Positions 8,343 through 21,300 are shown, numbered from the stretch's first letter. The stretch is 64,000 nucleotides of DNA from Bacteroidales bacterium (GCA_003141895.1 PLNT01000014.1:62001-126000); one strand, 5' to 3'. Made by a program: numbers and translations. Notes: generated by a model from the letters alone, not told the origin.

Positions 8343-12256
<3,914 letters not shown>

Positions 12257-12344
12257 AAGAAAAATTTGTACAAATTTACTTTATTCGCAAAGTAAATCAT
12301 ACTATTAATGAGGTTTTCCTGACTTGCTATTTTATTGGTCTCTC

Positions 12345-13013
12345 ATGCAAAAAATAAGATGTGGCCCGGAATTTGATACCTTTGCAAGAAAACTGTTTGT
12401 GAAGATCATCTCTGCAATATTGGTGTTCATTTTTTATGCCGCTCAATCAGCAGGACAGATTGATACCACAAGGCAAAAAAGTGATACTTTGCAGGAGAGG
12501 TCTTTCCTGTTGCAGAAAGTGGATAGAAATGGAGAGACCTTACCCGAGGTTGAAATTAAGGAAGTTACAGTATATGCCCATCCACAATTCCCAAAAAAAA
12601 GTGATTTCAGAAAATACGAAAGGCTGGTTGCAAATCTGAAGAGAGTTTATCCTTATGCGGTAATAGTCAGAAACAGATTAGCCAAAGTGAACAACGATCT
12701 GAAAGACATTAAAACTGAGAAGGAACGTAAAGAGTACATGAGAAAAGAAGAAAAAAATGTTTTCGCCCAGTACGAAGGCGATATGCGCGAGATGACAATC
12801 ACACAGGGTCGTCTTTTAATAAAATTGATTGACAGGGAAACGCAAAATACATCATACATACTTATAAAGGATTATCGTGGAAAGCTTGCAGCTGCCTTCT
12901 GGCAGGGAGTTGCCCGTATTTTCGGAACAAATCTGAAAGAAGAGTACGATCCATTTGGAGATGATGCTCTTATTGAATCAATTATACAGGAGATTGATGC
13001 CGGCAGACTTTAA
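12345..13013 (+). CDS. DUF4294 family protein, exported
   Basis: 222 residues from ATG 12345. The region TLPEVEIKEVTVYAH followed by KYERLVANLKRVYPYA and IKLIDRETQNTSYILIKDYRG is the DUF4294 domain, found in Bacteroidota and of unknown function. A hydrophobic signal, VKIISAILVFIFYAAQSAG, is present. A TACCTTTG promoter box at 12377-12384 lies inside the first codons from 12345; if used, translation would begin at GTG 12399, which places the signal peptide exactly at the N-terminus (204 residues). I think 12399 is at least as likely as 12345. Confidence 0.75.
   Translation: MQKIRCGPEFDTFARKLFVKIISAILVFIFYAAQSAGQIDTTRQKSDTLQERSFLLQKVDRNGETLPEVEIKEVTVYAHPQFPKKSDFRKYERLVANLKRVYPYAVIVRNRLAKVNNDLKDIKTEKERKEYMRKEEKNVFAQYEGDMREMTITQGRLLIKLIDRETQNTSYILIKDYRGKLAAAFWQGVARIFGTNLKEEYDPFGDDALIESIIQEIDAGRL
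12377..12384 (+). promoter_or_regulatory. TACCTTTG -7 box near the DUF4294 start
   Basis: GATACCTTTGCAAG matches the TAnnTTTG consensus and lies 15 bases before an in-frame GTG at 12399. No clear TTTG -33 box is seen. It would produce a very short leader, common in this phylum. Confidence 0.4.
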
Positions 13014-13022
13014 TTCAGCAAT

Positions 13023-13184
13023 ATGAAGCACCTGATTAATAAAGAAACATTTAAAAAACTGAGCGAGGAACATCAGAATACTGAAATACAAAGACTTCAC
13101 ATAAATGAAGTTATCCTTTATGAAAGTATTCTTCGACCGCAGGGTCCGAAGTATACCCCTATTGGAAGATTTAAACTGGAATAA
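13023..13184 (+). CDS. Hypothetical 53-residue protein
   Basis: An ATG lies 9 bp after the DUF4294 stop and opens 53 codons to TAA at 13182-13184. The peptide starts MKHLINKETFKKLSEEHQN, contains EIQRLHINEVILYES and ends RPQGPKYTPIGRFKLE. It is soluble, charged and not low-complexity, and the tight spacing suggests co-transcription with DUF4294. I recognise no family. The rest of the gap to pcm (13185-13286) holds an AT-rich stretch and a TATTTTTG box at 13246-13253 that may be the pcm promoter. Confidence 0.4.
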   Translation: MKHLINKETFKKLSEEHQNTEIQRLHINEVILYESILRPQGPKYTPIGRFKLE

Positions 13185-13286
13185 TGTCTTCAACAGTTCT
13201 CCTGAGATAAGTACTTTCAAAGACGATTACTATCTTCATTTTTTTTATTTTTGTCGGGAATTTACATTTTTGATCCGTAAGAATAA

Positions 13287-13937
13287 ATGACTGATTCATT
13301 TGAAGCTAAAGGGAAAAGGAAAAAACTTGTTGCCGAGCTTCGACAAAAAGGGATAACAGATGAGGAAGTGCTGAGAGCAATTGACACTGTTCCAAGGCAT
13401 CTCTTTATGGATCCTGCATTTCTCAGTCACGCTTATGTTGATAAAGCTTTTCCTATAACTTCCGGCCAGACAATATCACAGCCTTACACAGTGGCTGTAC
13501 AAACATGTCTGTTAAAGGTAAAAAAATGGGATAAGATTCTTGAAGTAGGTACCGGATCGGGTTATCAGACAGCAGTGCTGGCTGAAATGGGAGCCAAAGT
13601 TTATACAATTGAACGTTTCAGGGAACTCTATTTAAAAGCTCAGGGAATTTTAACTTCACTGGGTTATTCTGCAGATTTTTTTTATGGCGACGGATATGAA
13701 GGTAAACCCCAGTATGGACCTTTTGACGGTATACTAATAACGGCTGCAGCTCCTGAGATTCCTGATACCCTCATTTACCAGCTTAAAACAGGAGGACGGC
13801 TTGTTATACCACTGGGAAGTTCGGGTACACAGGTAATGACTGTCATGGAACGTACCGGACCCGAAAGTTTTGAGAGATCGGAACATGGGAACTTTGTATT
13901 TGTGCCAATGTTGAAAGGGACTGTTAACGGGAAATAA
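13287..13937 (+). CDS. pcm: Protein-L-isoaspartate O-methyltransferase
   Basis: 216 residues, normal length. It repairs isoaspartyl residues in aged proteins by methylating them with S-adenosylmethionine. Family motifs: VPRHLFMDP near 32-40, ISQPYTVAVQT near 60-70, the SAM-binding ILEVGTGSGYQTAVLAEMG near 83-101, and GDGYEG near 133-138 with DGILITAAAPEIP near 145-157. The next gene, an MBL-fold hydrolase, starts 6 bp later, so the two are probably one transcript. Confidence 0.93.
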   Translation: MTDSFEAKGKRKKLVAELRQKGITDEEVLRAIDTVPRHLFMDPAFLSHAYVDKAFPITSGQTISQPYTVAVQTCLLKVKKWDKILEVGTGSGYQTAVLAEMGAKVYTIERFRELYLKAQGILTSLGYSADFFYGDGYEGKPQYGPFDGILITAAAPEIPDTLIYQLKTGGRLVIPLGSSGTQVMTVMERTGPESFERSEHGNFVFVPMLKGTVNGK

Positions 13938-13943
13938 TTAAAT

Positions 13944-14579
13944 ATGAAAATTTATAAACTTGTTTTTTCTCCGATTGAGGTAAATACTTATATACTTGCC
14001 GGTACTTCGGGTGATTGTGCAATAATTGATTGCGGGTGCTACGATAAGAAGGAAACGGAAGAATTTGCGCATTTTATTGATGAGAATAACCTGGATCCGG
14101 TTCTGCTTTTAAATACACATTGCCATCTTGATCATGTTTTTGGAAACAGGTTCATATTAGAAAAATATGGTCTCAGGACCTTTTCAAGTGAGCTTGATGA
14201 AGAGAACAGGAAGAATGCAGCCCATCACGCATTGATGTTTGGACTGACAATGGAAAATCCTCCTGAACCCTCCGGATTCATAAAGGACAATCAGATTATT
14301 ACATTCGATGAAACAAAGCTTCGTGCACTTCACGTTCCGGGGCATACTGCCGGTAGTATTGCCTTTTATGACGAAGAAGATGGAATAGTTTTTACCGGTG
14401 ATGCTCTTTTTTCGGGCAGTATTGGCAGGACTGACTTGCCCGGAGGTAATTATGATACTCTTATTGCAAGTATTACGAACAAGCTCTTTGTTTTGCCTCC
14501 GTCAACTACGGTATATCCAGGGCATGGAGAAAGCACGAGTATAGAAAAAGAAATTAGATCAAATCCGTATTTTACATAA
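13944..14579 (+). CDS. Metallo-beta-lactamase-fold hydrolase (glyoxalase II-like)
   Basis: 211 residues. The metal-binding motif HCHLDH is at 59-64; further ligands are in VPGHTAGSIAFY near 131, FTGDALFSGSIGRTD near 152-166 and VYPGHGE near 193-199. This pattern fits the YcbL/glyoxalase II-like thioesterase group, which hydrolyses thioesters such as S-lactoylglutathione or bacillithiol equivalents. Full glyoxalase II has an extra C-terminal helical domain that is absent here, so a different small-molecule substrate is possible. Lies 6 bp after pcm. Confidence 0.85.
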   Translation: MKIYKLVFSPIEVNTYILAGTSGDCAIIDCGCYDKKETEEFAHFIDENNLDPVLLLNTHCHLDHVFGNRFILEKYGLRTFSSELDEENRKNAAHHALMFGLTMENPPEPSGFIKDNQIITFDETKLRALHVPGHTAGSIAFYDEEDGIVFTGDALFSGSIGRTDLPGGNYDTLIASITNKLFVLPPSTTVYPGHGESTSIEKEIRSNPYFT

Positions 14580-14713
14580 TCTGTTCAAGTAAAATGGCTC
14601 TCAGAAAAGTTTACTCTTTCATGAGATAAATCCTGTTAATTTTGTATTCTAATTCTTATAATTATCTTTTTTAGTTTTCAAGTACTTTAGTATCGATTTC
14701 TAAATATTAATTT

Positions 14714-17596
14714 ATGTATTCAGATAAGTTTTTTAACCGACATAATGGGCCACGAGAACATGATTTACCCCAAATGCTTAAAACTATTGGAGTTAGTTCA
14801 CTTGATGAACTGATCGACAAAACAGTTCCAGCGAACATCAGGCTTGAAAAGCCTCTCAGACTTCCGGAAGCAATGAGTGAATATGAATATCTGAACCATA
14901 TTAAGTCTTTAGGACAGAAGAATAAGATGTTCCGTACATTTATCGGCCAGGGTTATTATGGGGTTGCTCCTCTGTCAGTAGTAACCCGCAATGTTCTGGA
15001 GAATCCTGCCTGGTACACTTCTTATACTCCATATCAGGCTGAAATTTCCCAGGGCCGCCTTGAAGCTCTGCTGAATTTTCAGACAATGATCATTGAATTA
15101 ACAGGTATGCAGATTGCCAATGCCTCGTTGCTCGATGAATCAACTGCAGCAGCTGAGGCAATGATCTTGATGTTTAATGCCCGATCAAGAGCTTCAGTAA
15201 AGGCAGGTGCAAATAAATTTTTTGTTGATGACGATATTTTTCCTCAAACACTCGACGTGATTACAACACGGTCAAAACCACTTGGTATTGAACTTGTTAT
15301 CGGTAAATACACAGCAATTAATTTTAATGAATCATTCTTTGGTTCTTTAGTTCAATATCCTTCTTCCTCAGGTCAGGTTTGTAATTACAAGGCATTCACT
15401 GACATGGCTCATGCTTCAGGAATACTTGTCGGAGTCGCTACAGATCTAATGAGTCTTGCACTTCTTACACCCCCCGGGGAATGGGGTGCTGATATTGTGG
15501 TTGGTTCATCCCAGAGATTTGGTCTTCCAATGAGTTTTGGGGGCCCTCATGCCGGATATTTTGCAACAAAAGATGAACTCAAAAGAAACATGCCCGGGAG
15601 AATTATCGGAATATCAATCGATGCCCAGGGAAACAAAGCTCTCAGAATGGCATTGCAGACAAGAGAGCAGCATATAAAACGCGAAAGGGCAACATCAAAT
15701 ATCTGCACAGCTCAGGCGCTTCTTGCTACAATATCGGGCATGTATGCCCAATATCATGGTCCGGAAGGTTTAAAAAATATTGCAAAACATATACACAACT
15801 CGGCTTGCACACTAAATTTTAATCTAAGGGAAGCAGGATTCAGGCAGCTGAATTCAGTATTCTTTGATACTTTGAAAATAATTCCGGGAAATGGTGTCTC
15901 AATTGAAGCCATAAAAAAACTGGCTCTTGAAGCAGAGATGAATTTCTATTATCCTGATGATAATTCGGTGGTCATCAGTACCGATGAGATAACTACCCTG
16001 AAAGAAATAGACACTATTGTAAACATATTTCTGAAAGCAGCCCGTAAGGAAAAGGTTAAAGTAAACTGCTACTGCAATTGTGAAATTCTTGAGGAAAAGT
16101 TTCTGAGGAACTCTGATTTCCTGCAGGGAGGAACATTTAACCGTTATCACAGCGAAACGGAAATGATGCGGTATATCAAAATGCTCGAGAGAAAAGATTT
16201 TTCACTCACACATAGCATGATTTCTCTTGGTTCCTGCACTATGAAACTTAATCCGGCAAGTTCACTTTTTGCATTGAGCTGGCCGGAATTTGGAAATATT
16301 CACCCTTTCGTTCCGAAGGACCAGGCTCTTGGTTATTACCAGATTATGGATGAACTGGGAGAAGCGCTTAAAGAAATAACAGGTTTTACGTCAATCTCTT
16401 TTCAGCCAAATTCAGGAGCTGCAGGTGAGTATGCAGGACTTATGACAATCAGGGAATATCATCTTACCAGGGGTGATGGTAAAAGAAATGTGGTTTTAAT
16501 TCCCTGTTCTGCTCATGGAACAAATCCGGCAAGTGCCGCTATGGCAGGAATGAAGATAATTGTTGTGGACTGTGACGATAAAGGGAACGTACATATCCCT
16601 GATCTGAAAAAGAAGGCTGAAGAAAACAAAGATAACCTTGCCTGTTTTATGATCACTTATCCATCTACGAATGGTGTATTTGAATCAGCGATTATAGAAA
16701 TGTCAGACATCATCCATGCAAATGGAGGGCTTGTATATATGGATGGCGCAAATATGAACGCACAGGTTGGTCTTACAAACCCGGGACATATAGGTGCAGA
16801 TATCTGTCATCTTAATCTTCACAAAACCTTTGCAATACCTCACGGTGGAGGGGGTCCGGGAGCAGGTCCGATTCTTGCTGACGATAAACTGGCTGAATTT
16901 CTTCCTTCCCATCATTTTGTAAAGACCGGAGGCAGTCATGGTACAACAGCCGTTGCCGGCGCACCCTTTGGCAGCGGACATATACTAACTATATCTCATG
17001 CTTATGTAATGATGATGGGATCATTCGGATTAACGCAGGCGACAAAATATGCTATACTCAATGCTAATTATATTGCAGCCTCTTTAAAAGGCTGGTTCAA
17101 AACTTTATATACAGGGACTGAGGGCTTTGTTGCCCATGAAATGATACTCGATTGCAGGAACTTTAAAACAGAATCGGGAATCACAGAGGCTGACATAGCA
17201 AAGAGACTTATGGACTATGGATTTCATGCTCCTACACTCTCTTTTCCTGTTCATGGGACACTCATGGTGGAACCAACTGAATCAGAGTCGCTTCATGAAC
17301 TTGATAAATTTATAAATGCTTTGAAATCAATTTATGCCGAGATAGAAGAAATTAAGAGCGGTAAGGCAGATAAAGAGGACAATGTGCTTCATAATTCACC
17401 TCACTCTGTTAAAGTTGTTACGGCAGATGAATGGAATCATAAATATAATCGTCAGAAAGCTGCTTTTCCATTAAAGTGGGTTGAAGAGAACAAATTCTGG
17501 CCTTCAGTTGGAAGAATTGATGATGGTTATGGTGACAGGAACCTTGTTTGCGTCAGCGATCCTATTGACATTGGCAGGCAAGAAACATATAAATGA
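14714..17596 (+). CDS. gcvP: Glycine dehydrogenase (decarboxylating), P-protein
   Basis: 960 residues, the full-length single-chain (fused P1-P2) form. It decarboxylates glycine with pyridoxal phosphate and passes the aminomethyl group to the lipoyl arm of GcvH. The PLP lysine is K704 in LHKTFAIPHGGGGPG, preceded by GGLVYMDGANMNAQVG. The N-terminal half shows the parallel ESTAAAEAM and SQRFGLPMSFGGPHAGY. FNRYHSETEMMRYIKMLE near 476 marks the domain junction. GcvT and GcvH are not in the window; the L-protein candidate is the Lpd gene at 62613. The 134-bp upstream gap shows no clear promoter box. Confidence 0.97.
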   Translation: MYSDKFFNRHNGPREHDLPQMLKTIGVSSLDELIDKTVPANIRLEKPLRLPEAMSEYEYLNHIKSLGQKNKMFRTFIGQGYYGVAPLSVVTRNVLENPAWYTSYTPYQAEISQGRLEALLNFQTMIIELTGMQIANASLLDESTAAAEAMILMFNARSRASVKAGANKFFVDDDIFPQTLDVITTRSKPLGIELVIGKYTAINFNESFFGSLVQYPSSSGQVCNYKAFTDMAHASGILVGVATDLMSLALLTPPGEWGADIVVGSSQRFGLPMSFGGPHAGYFATKDELKRNMPGRIIGISIDAQGNKALRMALQTREQHIKRERATSNICTAQALLATISGMYAQYHGPEGLKNIAKHIHNSACTLNFNLREAGFRQLNSVFFDTLKIIPGNGVSIEAIKKLALEAEMNFYYPDDNSVVISTDEITTLKEIDTIVNIFLKAARKEKVKVNCYCNCEILEEKFLRNSDFLQGGTFNRYHSETEMMRYIKMLERKDFSLTHSMISLGSCTMKLNPASSLFALSWPEFGNIHPFVPKDQALGYYQIMDELGEALKEITGFTSISFQPNSGAAGEYAGLMTIREYHLTRGDGKRNVVLIPCSAHGTNPASAAMAGMKIIVVDCDDKGNVHIPDLKKKAEENKDNLACFMITYPSTNGVFESAIIEMSDIIHANGGLVYMDGANMNAQVGLTNPGHIGADICHLNLHKTFAIPHGGGGPGAGPILADDKLAEFLPSHHFVKTGGSHGTTAVAGAPFGSGHILTISHAYVMMMGSFGLTQATKYAILNANYIAASLKGWFKTLYTGTEGFVAHEMILDCRNFKTESGITEADIAKRLMDYGFHAPTLSFPVHGTLMVEPTESESLHELDKFINALKSIYAEIEEIKSGKADKEDNVLHNSPHSVKVVTADEWNHKYNRQKAAFPLKWVEENKFWPSVGRIDDGYGDRNLVCVSDPIDIGRQETYK

Positions 17597-17602
17597 TATT
17601 AT

Positions 17603-17689
17603 GCCACCAAGGTGCAAAGGCTCTAAGGTTCACCAGGAAATTGTTGAAAAACCAGTGAATTTGACTTAGCGACTTGGTGTCTTAGTGGC
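17603..17689. repeat. Imperfect long inverted repeat between gcvP and the oxidoreductase gene
   Basis: GCCACCAAGGTGCAAAGG (from 17603) is mirrored by the complement of CTTGGTGTCTTAGTGGC (to 17689): reading the far arm backwards gives GCCACTAAGACACCAAG. The arms are about 25 bases with several mismatches and flank a 35-base centre. The CACNAAGNNNCNAAG pattern is a dispersed type in this genome's intergenic DNA (compare 3671-3727). No protein is encoded. Confidence 0.6.
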
Positions 17690-17700
17690 AAAAATAAATT

Positions 17701-19095
17701 ATGATGAGAAGAATAACCACATTCTTGTTTTCCGTATTAATATTAACTTCATGTGGAACCAATGGCTCTAAACAAGTTACCAAATCAACTATTGCATTGG
17801 AAAAAAACTATTCTGTTAAATTAATAACTGTTGACCCGGGTCACTTTCATGCGGCTCTTGTTCAGAAAATTATGTATGATCAGGTTTCTCCCGACGTTCA
17901 TGTTTATGCACCTGAAGGACCTGATTATCTTCAGCATCTGGAAAGAATCAAATTATATAATAACAGGGCCCAGAATCCTACAGCATGGAACGAGATTGTC
18001 TATACAGGACCCGATTTCTTTGAGAAAATGCTCGCAGATAAAGCAGGCAATGTTGTAGTGTTATCCGGTAATAACAGGAAAAAAGCTGAATACATAACAG
18101 AATCAATTAATGCAGGTTTGAACGTGCTTGCAGATAAGCCGATGATAATAGACCCTGCTGATTTCCCGGTACTTGAGGCCGCATTTAAAACGGCGGAAGA
18201 GAAAGGAGTTCTTCTATATGATATAATGACCGAAAGGTATGAGATAACTACAATTCTTCAGAAGCTTCTTTCGCAAAACGGTGAAATTTTTGGCTCATTG
18301 ACAACAGGCAGTAAACAAGAACCCGCGGTAACCAAAATAAGCGTTCATCATTTTTCAAAGACAGTTTCAGGAAAAGCACTGCAGCGACCTGCCTGGTATT
18401 TTGACGTTCTGCAACAGGGGGAGGGTATTGTTGATGTAACAACTCATCTTGTTGACCTTGTTCAATGGGAGTGTTTCCCTGATCAAATACTGAATCCTTC
18501 GGATATAGAGATGATCAGTGCAAAAAGATGGCCCACTCTTATATCTAGCAAAGAATTTAAACGTGTGACGGGATTAGATGACTATCCTTCATACATGCAA
18601 AATGATATCAAAAACGGGCAACTGAATGTCTTTGCAAATGGGGAACTGGTTTATAAGATCAAAGGTGTTTTTACGAAGGTTTCTGTTGAATGGAAATTTG
18701 AAGCTCCTCCTGGCGGAGGTGATACACATTATTCGGTGATGCACGGTACAAAATGCGATCTTATGATAAGACAGGGCGCATCAGAAAAATTTGTACCGAC
18801 ATTGTATATCGAAAATGTTAAAGGATTAACATTTAGCGATTTTGCTTTAAAATTGCAGAAAGTTGTAAAAGCCTTACCGTTTGATAGCTTGCAGATCAAA
18901 GAAGTAAATAAGAGTTCATTTAAGATCATGATTCCTGACAAATACAGAGTTTCACACGAGGAACACTTTGGCCAGGTTATGGCCCGTTTTCTTCAATATC
19001 TCAGGGAGGGCAAATTACCTGCATGGGAAGTGCCCGGCATTATAACGAAGTACTATACTACAACCAGTGCTCTGAAACTGGCAAGAGGGAAATAA
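17701..19095 (+). CDS. Gfo/Idh/MocA-family oxidoreductase, predicted lipoprotein
   Basis: 464 residues. An N-terminal lipobox (ILTSCGTNGS, Cys about 19) predicts export and lipid anchoring. The Rossmann-like part includes KLITVDPGHFHAALVQK near 40-56, VVLSGNNRKKAEYI near 118-131 and DKPMII near 143-148, where the Lys-Pro is conserved in Gfo/Idh/MocA enzymes. The second half matches the putative oxidoreductase C-terminal domain typical of Bacteroidota (HHFSKTVSGKALQRPAWYFD, VDVTTHLVDLVQWE). Such proteins act on sugars or inositol with NAD(P); an exported form may carry a tightly bound cofactor. Substrate unknown. Confidence 0.8.
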   Translation: MMRRITTFLFSVLILTSCGTNGSKQVTKSTIALEKNYSVKLITVDPGHFHAALVQKIMYDQVSPDVHVYAPEGPDYLQHLERIKLYNNRAQNPTAWNEIVYTGPDFFEKMLADKAGNVVVLSGNNRKKAEYITESINAGLNVLADKPMIIDPADFPVLEAAFKTAEEKGVLLYDIMTERYEITTILQKLLSQNGEIFGSLTTGSKQEPAVTKISVHHFSKTVSGKALQRPAWYFDVLQQGEGIVDVTTHLVDLVQWECFPDQILNPSDIEMISAKRWPTLISSKEFKRVTGLDDYPSYMQNDIKNGQLNVFANGELVYKIKGVFTKVSVEWKFEAPPGGGDTHYSVMHGTKCDLMIRQGASEKFVPTLYIENVKGLTFSDFALKLQKVVKALPFDSLQIKEVNKSSFKIMIPDKYRVSHEEHFGQVMARFLQYLREGKLPAWEVPGIITKYYTTTSALKLARGK

Positions 19096-19111
19096 TTGCG
19101 TAAAGGCGCCG

Positions 19112-20092
19112 TTAAGCCGTTTTCTCAAACATATTTTCTACCGACATAGAATATAATTCTTCAAGTGATATTCCAGCCGCTGCTGCCTGTTTCGGGACAA
19201 TACTCTCTTTAGTCATCCCGGGAACGGTATTGATCTCAATAAAATATGGTTTATCGCCCACAACGATAAAATCAACTCTCACAATTCCTTTACATCCCAG
19301 GACATTATAAATAAACTTACTGATTCTCTGGATTTCTTCTGTTATTAATAATGACATTTCGGCAGGAGTAGTTTCATCAGAATGACCCGGAATATATTTT
19401 GCCTCGTAATCAAAAAATTCATTTTTACTTTTGATCTCAGTGACAGGGAAAACAGTGATTTTGTTTTTAGTTTTCAACACTCCGCAGGCAACTTCTCTTC
19501 CGTTCAAGAAAGCTTCAATAAGCACATCATCACTCTCTTTATAAGCGATATCAATTGCACCGGGCAATTCTTCTTTCCGTTTTACTTTAGTCACACCGAA
19601 GCTCGATCCGCTGTCGTTTGGTTTGACAAAACATGGAAGTCCGGTTTGCTCTAATACATTAACGAGATCCGCATTTTCTCCTTTTCTTATCATAACCGCA
19701 TTGGCCATTGAAATTCCATACTCCTTGAGAAAAAGTTTGCATGCCTGTTTATTGAATGTAAGTGAAGAACAGAAAGCACCGCAACTTGTATAAGGGATAC
19801 CCATCATTTCGAAATATCCCTGGAGCAGCCCATTTTCACCCGGAGTGCCGTGTATAGCAATAAAAACGCCATCGAATTTTATTTTTTTGTCATTATATGT
19901 CAGACTGAAATCGTTCTTATCAATATTATGATACATGCCCTTCTGGTCTTCCCAGTACCAGTTTGTACCGCTGATTATGATAACATAGATCAGATATCGC
20001 GATGATAGAATCTGTCCGACTTCCTGAGCACTTTTTACTGATATTTCGAACTCGGAGGAATTTCCTCCGGCAGCAATTGCAATGGTCTTCAT
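19112..20092 (-). CDS. ddl: D-alanine--D-alanine ligase
   Basis: 326 residues from ATG 20092, which opens MKTIAIAAGGNSSEFEIS, the normal Ddl start; the frame stays open 33 bases further upstream but adds nothing family-like. ATP-grasp features: AIHGTPGENGLLQGYFEMMGIPY near 88-110, PCFVKPNDSGSSFGVTKV near 150-167 and IEINTVPGMTKES near 287-299. It joins two D-alanines for peptidoglycan pentapeptide, and works upstream of the MurF domain encoded at 38984-41446. It is convergent with the oxidoreductase gene. Confidence 0.95.
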   Translation of the reverse strand: MKTIAIAAGGNSSEFEISVKSAQEVGQILSSRYLIYVIIISGTNWYWEDQKGMYHNIDKNDFSLTYNDKKIKFDGVFIAIHGTPGENGLLQGYFEMMGIPYTSCGAFCSSLTFNKQACKLFLKEYGISMANAVMIRKGENADLVNVLEQTGLPCFVKPNDSGSSFGVTKVKRKEELPGAIDIAYKESDDVLIEAFLNGREVACGVLKTKNKITVFPVTEIKSKNEFFDYEAKYIPGHSDETTPAEMSLLITEEIQRISKFIYNVLGCKGIVRVDFIVVGDKPYFIEINTVPGMTKESIVPKQAAAAGISLEELYSMSVENMFEKTA

Positions 20093-20199
20093 GTTTTGAA
20101 ATTTTTTCAAAACAAAAATAAGCATTTTAGCTCCGATTGCCTGAACAAGGTCAGAATATTTGCAAAGGCGGATGGGTGGCAGGGTTAAGAAAAAAATAT

Positions 20200-20207
20200 T
20201 ACCTTTG
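20200..20207 (+). promoter_or_regulatory. TACCTTTG -7 box upstream of lemA
   Basis: ATTACCTTTGATATG is a perfect TAnnTTTG match 27 bases before the lemA start. The -33 region shows no clear TTTG. It probably drives the lemA-TPM-TPM operon. Confidence 0.5.
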
Positions 20208-20233
20208 ATATGAAATTTTAAAAAATAAAAAAA

Positions 20234-20836
20234 ATGAAAAAAGGTTGTCTGATTTCGATCATAGTAGTTGCTTTTCTGGCACTTATTGTATTAGCTGTAG
20301 TTCTCTGGGGTACAAAAGTATACAATGGCATGGTAACGATGCAGGAGTCGGTTACAAGTCAATGGGGTAATGTTGAGACAGCCTATCAGCGCCGTTCCGA
20401 TCTTATACCGAATTTTGTAAATACAGTAAAAGGTGCTGCAAATTTCGAGCAGACTACGCTTACACAGGTTATTGAAGCCAGATCAAAAGCTACTTCGGTA
20501 ACAATTGATCCTACCAAGATGACCGCTGCAAACATGCAGCAATTCCAGCAGGCACAGGGCCAGCTGTCATCTGCACTATCACGTCTTATGGTAGTCGTTG
20601 AACAATATCCACAGCTCAAGGCCACGCAGAATTTCAGGGATCTTCAGGTTGAACTTGAAGGTACTGAGAACCGTATTTCAGTGGAAAGGAAGAAATTCAA
20701 TGATGTTGCGCTTACATATAATACTTACATCAGGAGATTTCCACAGAGTTTTCTCGCCGGGATGTTTTCTTTCCAGTCCAAACCCTATTTTGAGGCTGAA
20801 AAAGGTGCTGAGAAAGCTCCTGAAGTCAAATTTTAA
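20234..20836 (+). CDS. lemA: LemA family protein
   Basis: 200 residues: a single N-terminal membrane segment (LISIIVVAFLALIVLAVVLW, 5-24), then the all-helical LemA domain with NGMVTMQESVTSQWGNVETAYQRR and DLIPNFVNTVKGAANFE near 55-71, then ATQNFRDLQVELEGTENRI near 134-152. The biochemical role of LemA is unclear; it is often encoded with TPM-domain proteins, as here, where two TPM genes follow 18 and 8 bp later. The three genes look like one envelope-related operon. Confidence 0.92.
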   Translation: MKKGCLISIIVVAFLALIVLAVVLWGTKVYNGMVTMQESVTSQWGNVETAYQRRSDLIPNFVNTVKGAANFEQTTLTQVIEARSKATSVTIDPTKMTAANMQQFQQAQGQLSSALSRLMVVVEQYPQLKATQNFRDLQVELEGTENRISVERKKFNDVALTYNTYIRRFPQSFLAGMFSFQSKPYFEAEKGAEKAPEVKF

Positions 20837-20854
20837 AATTAAATCACATATAAA

Positions 20855-21292
20855 ATGAAAGCTTCATCGTTCTTTTCGAAAGAACAACAGGCACAAATTC
20901 TGGCAGCTGTCAAAGAGGCTGAGAAAGAAACATCAGGGGAGATCAGAGTACATGTCGAATCATCCCTGAAGGGTGACGTCCTGGACAGAGCAGCCTGGCT
21001 ATTCAAAAAACTTGGGATGGATAAAACCGCCGCTCGCGATGGTGTTCTATTCTATCTTGCTTTGAGAGACAGAAAATTTGCAATAATCGGAGATGCAGGG
21101 ATCAATTCAAAAGTACAGGCCGGGTTTTGGGATGAGATAAGCGAATTCCTTCGGAAAAATTTCAAAGAAGGCAAATTTACCGAGGGTCTTTCACAAGGAA
21201 TAATTATGGCAGGTGAACAGCTTAAAATGCATTTTCCATACCAGGAAGATGACATAAATGAACTGCCAGACGAAATTTCATTTGATAAATAA
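20855..21292 (+). CDS. TPM-domain protein, cytosolic or membrane-facing, short form
   Basis: 145 residues with no signal peptide. SKEQQAQILAAVKEAEKETS followed by GEIRVHVESSL, then FYLALRDRKFAIIGDAGIN near 63-81 and GLSQGIIMAGEQLKMHFPY near 111-129, match the TPM phosphatase-like fold (TLP18.3/Psb32/MOLO-1). It is the middle gene of the lemA operon. In many Bacteroidota this pair of TPM genes follows lemA. Enzyme activity is not established for the bacterial members. Confidence 0.85.
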   Translation: MKASSFFSKEQQAQILAAVKEAEKETSGEIRVHVESSLKGDVLDRAAWLFKKLGMDKTAARDGVLFYLALRDRKFAIIGDAGINSKVQAGFWDEISEFLRKNFKEGKFTEGLSQGIIMAGEQLKMHFPYQEDDINELPDEISFDK

Positions 21293-21300
21293 AGGGAGTA

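Noticed and set aside
13105-13290. A 61-residue plus-strand frame upstream of pcm
   Set aside because: It runs out of frame through the better-placed 53-codon gene and ends inside the pcm start; the residues look random and Phe-rich.
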